Source: Haloplasma contractile | GTDB taxonomy: Bacteria > Bacillota_I > Bacilli_A > Haloplasmatales > Haloplasmataceae | Direction: 5' to 3' | Length of the DNA stretch: 53,365 bases | Assembly (NCBI GenBank): GCA_016841945.1 | Contig: JAENYC010000025.1 | Coordinates: forward strand, 1-53,365 | Part shown: piece after piece, positions 46,860 through 53,365 of the stretch | Layout of the letters: the number at the start of each line of letters is the position of its first letter | How positions within the stretch are numbered: the first letter of the stretch is position 1 | The notes under the pieces: model-generated | The model's input: only the letters and a program-made list of their open reading frames with translations | Told to the model about the DNA's origin: nothing | The model's database searches: none | Translations under genes and position numbers: made by a program

Positions 46860-47933
46860 TTAAACTTCATTTGTATCTTTTTCTAATTGTCTCTTTTGTT
46901 CTTCAGTGATTAGCGCTTCAATAATCGGTTCTAATTTCCCTTCAATGACTCTATCTAGTTGTTGAAGCGTAAATCCAATTCGGTGATCAGTGACACGATT
47001 TTGTGGATAATTATACGTTCTGATTTTTTCACTTCTGTCACCTGTCCCAATCTTAGAACGACGTTCTTCCCCTTCTTTTTCTTCTCTTTCTTTCATGATT
47101 AAATCGTATAATCTTGCTCGCAATACCTTTAACGCATTGGCTTTATTTTCATGTTGCGACTTAGCATCCTGACAAGAAACCACCAATCCCGTTGGCATAT
47201 GGGTCACACGAATGGCAGATTTCGTTGTATTAACCGATTGACCGCCTGGTCCTGATGAACAAAAGGTATCAATTCGTACATCATCTAAATTTAAATCAAC
47301 TTCTACTTCCTCCGCCTCAGGCATAACTAAAACGACTGCCGTTGAGGTGTGAATACGTCCTTGTGTTTCAGTTTGTGGGACGCGTTGGACGCGATGTGCA
47401 CCAGATTCATATTTTAAATGAGAATAAACCTTATCGCCTGTAATCATAAATTCGATGGAAGAAAATCCTCCAGCCTCACTTTCTTCCGCATTTAATAATT
47501 CTATTTTCCAGTTCATCGCCTCAGCATATTTACTGTACATACGATATAAATCTCCCGCAAATATATTGGCTTCATCGCCACCTGCTGCACCACGAATTTC
47601 AACAATAACGTTTTTCTCATCATTTGGATCCTTTGGAATTAATAGAACCTTTAATTCTTCTTCTATTTTAGGTATTTTCGGCTTTAATGTTTCTATTTCC
47701 ATTTCAGCCATTTCAACAATATCTGGATCATCATCTTCAAGCATTTTTTTTGTTTCCTCAATTTGATTCAAAATCGATTTATATTCTCTATATTTTTTTA
47801 CGACCTTTTCTAATGAACTTAATTCTTTCGATAGTTCCTTTAATTGATTCACATCACTTGTTATTTTTGGGTCTGATAATAACTTCATCACTTTTTCATA
47901 ACGTGCTTCAATCGCATCTAATCTATCAAACAT
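46860..47933 (-). CDS. prfA: Peptide chain release factor 1
   Basis: A full-length 357-residue RF1. It has the codon-recognition PxT tripeptide within HRVQRVPQTETQGRIHTSTA (about 186) and the catalytic GGQ loop SSGPGGQSVNTTKSAIRVTH (about 228). RF1 reads UAA and UAG. GGAGGCAATAATT precedes ATG 47933. PrmC, which methylates the GGQ glutamine, is encoded at 37568-38413 rather than next door. Confidence 0.97.
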   Translation of the reverse strand: MFDRLDAIEARYEKVMKLLSDPKITSDVNQLKELSKELSSLEKVVKKYREYKSILNQIEETKKMLEDDDPDIVEMAEMEIETLKPKIPKIEEELKVLLIPKDPNDEKNVIVEIRGAAGGDEANIFAGDLYRMYSKYAEAMNWKIELLNAEESEAGGFSSIEFMITGDKVYSHLKYESGAHRVQRVPQTETQGRIHTSTAVVLVMPEAEEVEVDLNLDDVRIDTFCSSGPGGQSVNTTKSAIRVTHMPTGLVVSCQDAKSQHENKANALKVLRARLYDLIMKEREEKEGEERRSKIGTGDRSEKIRTYNYPQNRVTDHRIGFTLQQLDRVIEGKLEPIIEALITEEQKRQLEKDTNEV

Positions 47934-47991
47934 AATTATTGCCTCCTTAATACATGTATCAACACTCTATTATACTACATCTTATGCAAAA

Positions 47992-48360
47992 TTAAAATAC
48001 ATGGACTGTGAGTTCTGGTTTATATCTTTTATGATTAAGCGCTGTAAAAAACCCTACAAGACATAAGATAGAAAAATAAAGTAAACTTAAATAAGTAAAA
48101 TTAAAGATATTTAGCTTAAATAAATCAAGAATAAAATTAATGACTAGTCCCACAACATGAATAATAAAAGCAGTGAGTAAACCATTAAAATATGTTTGAC
48201 AATGGCTTTTGGTAAATTTAGAACCTAAAATCCAAAAAATTAATGGTAACACTAATGGAAAAAAACCATAGGGATATAAATAATTAATATACCCTGCACA
48301 CCCTAAAAGACCTAAAAACCATACTAAAACAGACAGCGTATTACTTTGTCTACGTGCCAT
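47992..48360 (-). CDS. Small membrane protein, DUF4870-like
   Basis: A 122-residue protein with three to four hydrophobic segments and a C-terminal YKPELTVHVF resembling the end of the DUF4870 protein encoded next to it (YKPHFTIRFI). TAGGAGAG precedes ATG 48360. Probably a divergent DUF4870-type protein; function unknown. Confidence 0.7.
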   Translation of the reverse strand: MARRQSNTLSVLVWFLGLLGCAGYINYLYPYGFFPLVLPLIFWILGSKFTKSHCQTYFNGLLTAFIIHVVGLVINFILDLFKLNIFNFTYLSLLYFSILCLVGFFTALNHKRYKPELTVHVF

Positions 48361-48381
48361 AATATCTCTCCTATCTTTATT

Positions 48382-48789
48382 TTATTGTATGAAACGAATT
48401 GTAAAATGAGGTTTATATACTTGCATTTCCGATGCTTTTAATAATCCTACAATTGGAATTGCGATGTAATATAATCCTACAAATGGCATTAAAATAAAAC
48501 CAATCAAAAGAAACGCGAGTACAGAGGCAATCGTTCCATATATCACCAAGGAAATACCGTAATTTAATGATTCTTTCGCTGTATTCCGCAGGAACTCATT
48601 CTTATTCTCATAGTAAATATAAGCAATGATACCGGCGATAAATGGAATCACGAAATTTGCTGCCCAAATTAAGATTGCGATTAATTTATCATCACTTTGG
48701 CTATTAGGTCGATTATTATTATTTTTATCTTCATCATCTACTGGTATGTAAGATTTTGTTTTTTCATCATATTCATATTTTTGAGCCAT
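48382..48789 (-). CDS. DUF4870-domain membrane protein
   Basis: About 135 residues: a charged Asn/Asp-rich N-terminal tail, then a DUF4870 domain with three to four helices (IWAANFVIPFIAGIIAYIYY, RNTAKESLNYGISLVIYG, LLIGFILMPFVGLYYIAIPI). ATG 48789, eight bases after GGAG, is chosen over the in-frame GTG 48798. No function is known for the family. Confidence 0.85.
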   Translation of the reverse strand: MAQKYEYDEKTKSYIPVDDEDKNNNNRPNSQSDDKLIAILIWAANFVIPFIAGIIAYIYYENKNEFLRNTAKESLNYGISLVIYGTIASVLAFLLIGFILMPFVGLYYIAIPIVGLLKASEMQVYKPHFTIRFIQ

Positions 48790-48809
48790 ATGATTCACTC
48801 CTTTTAAAT

Positions 48810-50219
48810 TTATACCATTATTTTATCACTTGTCATATTATTTGACAAATCAATATCATTAAACATCTTATTCTTTCTAATATATAATTTATAGTATGTA
48901 TAAATAACCAATCCTTTTAAAATAGATGAAATTGTGATGGCTAACCAAATTCCATTTAATCCAAAGAATGGAATAAATAAAAAAGCCATAGGAATTCTTA
49001 ATAAATTAAAACCTAAACTATTCACCGATTGTGGCACAGTTTTACCTAATCCATTTAAAGCACCACCTACTAAAGCTTCAATGATCATAAAAAGCTGTGA
49101 AAAGGCAAGGATTTTTAAGTAATCTATACCAAGTGGCAAGGCATCTGGATTATTCAAGAATACACTAAAGATAGTTTTAGCAAACACAAACATTAGGATT
49201 GATATCACAACGCCATATATACTCATAGAGATTAAGGAATACTTCACACCTTTTAAGACACGTCTCGGTTGATTCGCTCCATAATTTTGTCCAACAAAGG
49301 CACCTAGTGCTGTTTGAAAACCAGCTGCGGTTAACCATGATAAGGATTCAATTTGACCGCCTATTTTTTGTACCGCATTGGCTGCATCGTTAGACGTTGT
49401 ATCATAAATAGCGACCATTCTTCCCACATACATTGAAATCATCGTAAATAAAGCACTTTGTATGGCAACCGGTAATCCTAAACGCAGGATATCTCGTGCT
49501 TTTTCTTTGTCAATTTTACTAAAGAATTTTGCTTTACTCAATAAAGTATGTTTTTTAAAGAAATAACAAACAAATATGAAAGAAACCACAAATTGTGATA
49601 TCACCGTTGCAATCGCTGCACCTTTTATATCCCAATGAAACACTTTAATAAAGATAGGGTCTAATATCATATTGAGCAGTAATCCAACTCCACTAATATA
49701 AAAGGGTGTTTTTGTATTTCCTGTCCCATTTAATGTTGCGGTAAAAACCGGATTCATTAAATAAAACAACAAGCCAAAGGAAATAATTCTTAAATATAAA
49801 ATAGAATTATCATAATTGACAGGTTCCATCGGATAAAACTTCATAAACAAATTAGCGCCTAAAAACAATGTCACACTATAAATTAACGCCAATATAAATT
49901 CTAACTGTACACCGGTCCTAGCATATATCCTAGCTGATTCCTCATCCTGACGTCCAACTGATTGTGCGACCCGTACCTCAGTTCCAATTTTTACTAAAAG
50001 AAAAACAGCAGCACCTAACCAAATAAAAAAACCACCAAATCCAGCGCTGGCAACATAACCATTATTCACATTCTTATCCGGTGTTGCATTACCAAGCCAA
50101 AATAAATCAGTTAAATTATATGCCATCTGCATTAAAGATGTTAACATAACCGGTAATGATACCTTAAAAAGTTGTGGTAAAATATTACCCTTTGTTAGAT
50201 TATATTTATCATTTATCAT
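48810..50219 (-). CDS. MATE-family multidrug/cation efflux transporter
   Basis: The 469-residue protein has about 12 hydrophobic segments, starting PQLFKVSLPVMLTSLMQMAY and including TATLNGTGNTKTPFYISGVG and GGALNGLGKTVPQSVNSLGF (the two internal-repeat motifs of MATE transporters). It exports organic cations or drugs using an ion gradient. GAGGAG precedes ATG 50219. Monocistronic or co-read with the DUF4870 genes downstream. Confidence 0.94.
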   Translation of the reverse strand: MINDKYNLTKGNILPQLFKVSLPVMLTSLMQMAYNLTDLFWLGNATPDKNVNNGYVASAGFGGFFIWLGAAVFLLVKIGTEVRVAQSVGRQDEESARIYARTGVQLEFILALIYSVTLFLGANLFMKFYPMEPVNYDNSILYLRIISFGLLFYLMNPVFTATLNGTGNTKTPFYISGVGLLLNMILDPIFIKVFHWDIKGAAIATVISQFVVSFIFVCYFFKKHTLLSKAKFFSKIDKEKARDILRLGLPVAIQSALFTMISMYVGRMVAIYDTTSNDAANAVQKIGGQIESLSWLTAAGFQTALGAFVGQNYGANQPRRVLKGVKYSLISMSIYGVVISILMFVFAKTIFSVFLNNPDALPLGIDYLKILAFSQLFMIIEALVGGALNGLGKTVPQSVNSLGFNLLRIPMAFLFIPFFGLNGIWLAITISSILKGLVIYTYYKLYIRKNKMFNDIDLSNNMTSDKIMV

Positions 50220-50337
50220 ACTTCATTCTCCTCTAATAAGTTAACCCATTCTATTATATATGATTTTACTGACGCTAACAATCATTTAATCACTCTAACA
50301 GGATTTTTTATCAATAATTTATGGATATATGTAACGT

Positions 50338-50369
50338 AAAATAGCCACAAAAATTTTTATGGCTATTTT
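50338..50369. terminator. Terminator between the 50408 gene and the MATE gene
   Basis: AAAATAGCCA pairs with TGGCTATTTT; T-runs lie on both strands. It is 39 bases past the stop of the 50408 gene. Confidence 0.75.
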
Positions 50370-50407
50370 ATATTTAAATTACTTTTGTTTTTTAAATTTC
50401 AATGTAA

Positions 50408-50812
50408 TTATATAAAAAGTAGTATAAAAGGAAAACTAAATGTCTTATCTTTATGAACATAAGCAATTCCAAAAATTGGATACACAAAATATATAATACT
50501 AGATATAAATAAAATGATGATACTGATTAAGGCTAATATAAGAGAAAAGAATAAATGAAGGTCTAGTAAATATATAATAGATAACGGAATAACACCTAAT
50601 GTAAAATATAAAAGTAATGTCAACTGAAAATTAAGAACATTTCTTGTTAATTTATGTATACGTTCATTTTTATTAAAAAGATATAAGAAAAAAGTTATAA
50701 TAATTGGAATTATAAAAGTGTTAAAAAATTGAATTCCCCAAATTACATACTCTAACCGTGTATGATTTGTTTCTTTATATCCATTGCCTAACTCAATATT
50801 TTTATGATTCAT
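50408..50812 (-). CDS. DUF4870-like membrane protein
   Basis: A 134-residue protein with four hydrophobic segments and the DUF4870-like RNVLNFQLTLLLYFTLGVIP motif (compare AKESLNYGISLVIYGTIAS in the protein at 48382). A longer polar N-terminus precedes the membrane part. GGGAG lies before ATG 50812. The third such protein within 3 kb; function unknown. Confidence 0.75.
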   Translation of the reverse strand: MNHKNIELGNGYKETNHTRLEYVIWGIQFFNTFIIPIIITFFLYLFNKNERIHKLTRNVLNFQLTLLLYFTLGVIPLSIIYLLDLHLFFSLILALISIIILFISSIIYFVYPIFGIAYVHKDKTFSFPFILLFI

Positions 50813-51272
50813 TTTACTTATTACTCCCGCTATATTTTTTATTTAATTATGGTACTAAGTTTTTATATTGACACTTAATTATTTCATCCTCTAATATATC
50901 ATAAATGCTATCAGTATATTTTAAGAATTCCGTTTACTCTTATTGAGATGATGGTAAAATCCTTTTTTAAAAGGGAATACATATTTTTGTTAAAAGCATT
51001 TTTTTCATCAGAGATTACTTGATATCAAAACTAAGCTCTCTACATTTGTTTGGATTGTAGTGTTACTAGTTTATACGCATTACTAAAAAGAGCGACAAAA
51101 TGCTCTTTTAATTTGAAAAATTTGAAAAATAAAACATAAATATTGATGTAAATATTATGAAAAAAAACTAATTAAAGTAAAAAAGTAAAAATAATCCGAA
51201 AAAAATTTATAATCAGCGATGTAAATAATTAGACCATTACAGATTTATATAATGTGGAAATCTACAATTAAA
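50813..51272. other. Gene-free AT-rich region
   Basis: No coding frame with an RBS is visible on either strand. It contains only the hairpin at 51086-51109 and short AT-rich repeats. Together with the decayed RHS fragments to the right it looks like eroded sequence. Confidence 0.45.
51086..51109. terminator. Orphan terminator hairpin
   Basis: AAAAGAGC pairs with GCTCTTTT around an eight-base loop, followed on the plus strand by AATTTG. No gene ends nearby, so it may be left over from a lost gene. Confidence 0.5.
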
Positions 51273-51313
51273 GAAACCCAGCAGTGACTAGTGTTAGTGA
51301 TTTGCTGAGTTTC
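51273..51313. repeat. Dispersed hairpin repeat, copy 1
   Basis: GAAACCCAGCA pairs with TGCTGAGTTTC (one mismatch) around a 19-base loop. The loop, not only the stem, is conserved with the copy at 52236-52272 (AGTGTTAGTG shared), so the two are homologous elements and not merely similar terminators. Confidence 0.7.
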
Positions 51314-51522
51314 TATTGAATTAAAAATTTCTTTTTTAACTTTTAAACTTAGTGTCTAAGATCATTGTTTTTTTTATCATTTTCTGAGCAGTTAAAATAA
51401 TAATTATAATCAAAGTCAACTTGAACCGAAAGTACACCTTCTATCTCAACAAATCATGAACAGCCTTAGTTCAAACACTTATACCTTACCATCTCTTTTT
51501 AAAAATATTTTGTTATAATAAT

Positions 51523-51759
51523 TTATAATTTTTTACTATTATAATAAAGATCATCTGGACAAATATCCTGACCTGTAATCCATTCAAGTGTAATATCGCT
51601 AACTTTAACTGTATTGAATATACTTTTATTTTTTAATTTATTATAAAATGGTTTTTCTAATAATGCTGACATATCATAAACACGAGTTTCTCCATTCTCA
51701 AATAACACTTCTAAACAATAATTATCTAACGGTTTAACATCCTTTGGTCTTGGCACCAC
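51523..51759 (-). CDS. DUF2442-domain protein
   Basis: About 78 residues with the DUF2442 pattern VKPLDNYCLEVLFENGETRVYDMSAL and C-terminal ITLEWITGQDICPDDLY. GTG 51759, eight bases after GGAG, gives the family's usual short N-terminus; GTG 51768, in a GTGA overlap with the upstream stop, is the alternative. It is paired with a DUF4160 gene. The pair recurs in many genomes and has been suggested to behave like a toxin-antitoxin module; the activity is unproven. Confidence 0.85.
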   Translation of the reverse strand: MVPRPKDVKPLDNYCLEVLFENGETRVYDMSALLEKPFYNKLKNKSIFNTVKVSDITLEWITGQDICPDDLYYNSKKL

Positions 51760-51764
51760 ATATA

Positions 51765-52031
51765 TCACTCCAATCCTTTAATCGTAAAATAGTCACCAGT
51801 TTCTTGTATTGACTTCCATAATGCTTCTAGTTCCTCTTGATGAATAGTAGCCCAAGCAGCTATTAATTTAAGTTGCTTCTTTGGTATATTTCCATCTATC
51901 ATTTCTCCATCAAGTGTAAAAGAACCTGTGTATTCACCATAAACTGCATGAAAATGTGGTAAATGATGTTTTTCCTGGTCATTAAAAAACATTCTTATTA
52001 AAATGCCATAAAATTGTGATATTAAAGGCAT
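51765..52031 (-). CDS. DUF4160-domain protein
   Basis: An 88-residue protein typical of DUF4160: MPLISQFYGILIRMFFND, the HHLPHFHAVYGEY histidine motif, and GNIPKKQLKLIAAWATIHQEEL. AGGAGAG precedes ATG 52031. It ends in TGA, and the DUF2442 gene starts at or just after this stop, so the two are coupled. The pair is flanked by two homologous hairpins (51273 and 52236), which suggests a mobile or duplicated cassette. Confidence 0.88.
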   Translation of the reverse strand: MPLISQFYGILIRMFFNDQEKHHLPHFHAVYGEYTGSFTLDGEMIDGNIPKKQLKLIAAWATIHQEELEALWKSIQETGDYFTIKGLE

Positions 52032-52235
52032 ATTATCACTCTCCTAAAATAGATATTCTTAATTCTATTTTAGCATAATGCACCTGATTCATCCATATCT
52101 ACAATTATTTTATTTATTTTTTATAGTTCTGGCATACATTATTCTGTCTTATTTTTAAGCATTCCATAAATAGTATTAACCAATCTCTTTTGTATACATA
52201 CCATGGCCGCTTACCCTCCGAGAATAAACCAAAAG

Positions 52236-52272
52236 GACCCAGCAGTCGCCAGTGTTAGTGGTTTGCTGGGTC
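52236..52272. repeat. Dispersed hairpin repeat, copy 2
   Basis: GACCCAGCA pairs perfectly with TGCTGGGTC around a 19-base loop containing AGTGTTAGTG. It is homologous to the hairpin at 51273-51313, 963 bases away. The stretch between the DUF4160 gene and this hairpin (52032-52235) shows no gene. Confidence 0.7.
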
Positions 52273-52288
52273 ATAAATAGAATCTAAA

Positions 52289-52423
52289 TTACAAGATTTT
52301 ATATGATACATCATCTATAATTATTTCATTGGTTTCTACATAAAATGCTGAGTTCCAAGTTTCAAATATTAAATTGGGTTTAGAATAAAATTTATTATCC
52401 CATTCATCACCAGATATATTAAG
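52289..52423 (-). pseudogene. Short coding remnant downstream of RHS debris
   Basis: An open stretch of 44 codons plus stop on the minus strand, without a start codon or RBS, reads like a real protein end (SGDEWDNKFYSKPNLIFETW ... EIIIDDVSYKIL). It may be the C-terminus of a lost immunity or toxin-associated protein. The stop at 52424-52426 cuts it from anything upstream. Confidence 0.4.
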
Positions 52424-52447
52424 TTACCCACACGATTCAGCGAAAGG

Positions 52448-52900
52448 TCAGTATTCATAATAATAATCATCTGTATCAGTCATGACCTTCTTATACGTTC
52501 TATAACCTGAATCATTATATCGGTATTCTACTTCATCTCCTGTTACAATATCTGTTATATGGGTAAGTTCTCTACCTTCCCACTCATATGTCCGTAATTC
52601 ATCATCTATTATATTACCTGATAAATCATAAGATAAATCTCTATATGATGTAACATAATTACCATTGATATTAATTCTTTCTTCGATTCGATCTATTCTG
52701 TCTTTCCAGTAATAGTCGTATATATACCTTGTTCTTTTGTTGTAAGATGGTAATGAACCTGTTGTATAATCATACTCATATTTGTATGTCATATTCCCAT
52801 TTGAATTATACACATAACGATAGGTTACTTGTTTTGTTGAAGAGTATAGATTTTCCCTTGTTAATTGATTTAATGAATCATACTCATATGAGTAATTTGC
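52448..52900 (-). pseudogene. Truncated RHS/YD-repeat fragment
   Basis: One frame runs from a stop at 52901-52903 to a TGA at 52448-52450 and encodes typical YD repeats (NYSYEYDSLNQLTRENLYSS, YRYVYNSNGNMTYKYEYDY, YDLSGNIIDDELRTYEWEGR). There is no start with an RBS, only an internal GTG near 52813. Composition resembles the large RHS gene at the left of the window, so this is a broken C-terminal-type piece of a related RHS protein. Confidence 0.8.
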
Positions 52901-52950
52901 TTAGATTAAAAAAGCAGCCATAACAAATTGTAATGACTACTTTCATTAAT

Positions 52951-53365
52951 TTATATAACTTTTACCTCTAATAAATCCATTCCTGTTAATTTATTTCTTT
53001 TAATTTCTTTCTTAATTTTTTCAGATATATATGTTGCAAATTTATTATCCTTGATTCTTAATAAATCTAAACCCTCAATTTCTTTAGATTTTAAAGCACA
53101 TTTAATAATACTTTTAAATTTTATATTATCAATTGTTCTTTCAGTATATTTTGAATTATCTAAATCTAAAGCATCAGTTAAAGTTGTTATATTTACAACA
53201 TGAAAACCTTCAATAATACAATCATTATTTTTTTCTTTTATATTTACTGGAAGATACTGAACATTTTTAACATTTAGATTCATTAAAATATCTTTGAATT
53301 TTGGAGATATTACAAACCACCCCAAATTATTTGCTAAATAATCATTTGTTACAGATCCTTCATTA
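52951..53365 (-). CDS. Imm11-type (DUF1629-like) immunity protein, partial
   Basis: At least 137 codons are open to the right edge; the frame continues upstream of the TTG at 53323-53325 as NEGSVTNDYLANN, so the N-terminus is missing. The pattern fits the Imm11/DUF1629 family: GWFVISPKFKDILMNLNV, NVQYLPVNI, a central NITTLTDALDLDNSKY and the C-terminal ISEKIKKEIKRNKLTGMDLL. Such proteins neutralise toxin domains at the ends of RHS or WXG-type polymorphic toxins. The RHS fragment 50 bases downstream supports a toxin-immunity context. Confidence 0.65.
   Translation of the reverse strand, partial: NEGSVTNDYLANNLGWFVISPKFKDILMNLNVKNVQYLPVNIKEKNNDCIIEGFHVVNITTLTDALDLDNSKYTERTIDNIKFKSIIKCALKSKEIEGLDLLRIKDNKFATYISEKIKKEIKRNKLTGMDLLEVKVI

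Noticed and set aside
47455-47935. Plus-strand ORFs opposite prfA
   Set aside because: Antisense shadows of a fully conserved release factor gene.
51273-52272. Hairpin pair as a CRISPR or tandem-repeat array
   Set aside because: Only two copies, nearly 1 kb apart, with genes between them and no spacer structure.
1-53365. Mycoplasma-type code with UGA as tryptophan
   Set aside because: Several complete conserved genes end in TGA and all tryptophans in conserved motifs are TGG.

Overview
The window is a low-GC, AT-rich bacterial chromosome segment. Most genes lie on the minus strand in tightly packed operons with strong Gram-positive-type ribosome binding sites. UGA is used as a stop (the cupin gene at 28282-28644, the DUF4160 gene and the sigma gene all end in TGA), so the code is standard. 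Lipoprotein signals, ECF sigma, LysM, LacI and [FeFe]-hydrogenase maturation genes together suggest an anaerobic Firmicute or a standard-code, Mollicutes-like lineage (Izemoplasma/Haloplasma/Acholeplasma type). This placement is inference. No tRNA, rRNA, CRISPR array or insertion sequence was recognised.

Layout. (1) 1-5050: a very large secreted DNRLRE/RHS-repeat protein running off the left edge, with a frameshifted signal peptide. It is preceded by a small leader ORF and a decayed 3' fragment of a second hydF. (2) 5586-21067: a glycan uptake island. In transcription order it has a giant CBM-fused solute-binding protein, two permeases, an NHL/TPR/YIP1 membrane protein, a DUF5696 protein, two more permeases, a second solute-binding lipoprotein and a membrane-anchored DUF4185 (GH183-like) enzyme, with a LacI-family regulator beside it. 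(3) 21248-28644: intracellular catabolism by two DUF2961 (GH172-like) enzymes, an L-fucose/D-arabinose isomerase, an AraB-type ribulokinase, a Gfo/Idh/MocA oxidoreductase and a cupin. (4) 29273-31705: a divergent three-module glycan-binding lipoprotein. (5) 31865-35548: hydE-hydG-hydF. (6) 35757-42391: LysM protein, glgA, prmC, a methyltransferase, then an ECF sigma / membrane partner / beta-propeller lipoprotein operon. (7) 42724-45079: ABC exporter with a TetR regulator. (8) 45107-50812: second beta-propeller protein, prfA, DUF4870-type membrane proteins and a MATE transporter. (9) 50813-53365: a gene-poor, degenerate region with a DUF4160/DUF2442 pair between two homologous hairpins, RHS debris and an Imm11-type immunity gene cut by the right edge.

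How the genes work together. The most attractive reading is a complete D-arabinan (alpha-D-arabinofuranoside) utilisation system. An extracellular GH183-like endo-enzyme makes oligosaccharides and two ABC importers take them in. Two cytoplasmic GH172-like exo-enzymes release D-arabinose, FucI converts it to D-ribulose and the AraB-type kinase makes D-ribulose 5-phosphate for the pentose phosphate pathway. No aldolase is present or needed. Eight near-palindromic GAAACGTTT-type operators sit upstream of both solute-binding genes, the kinase operon and the surface lipoprotein, tying the units into one LacI-family (or CcpA) regulon. Substrate and coupling are inference; the gene families are read from the sequence.
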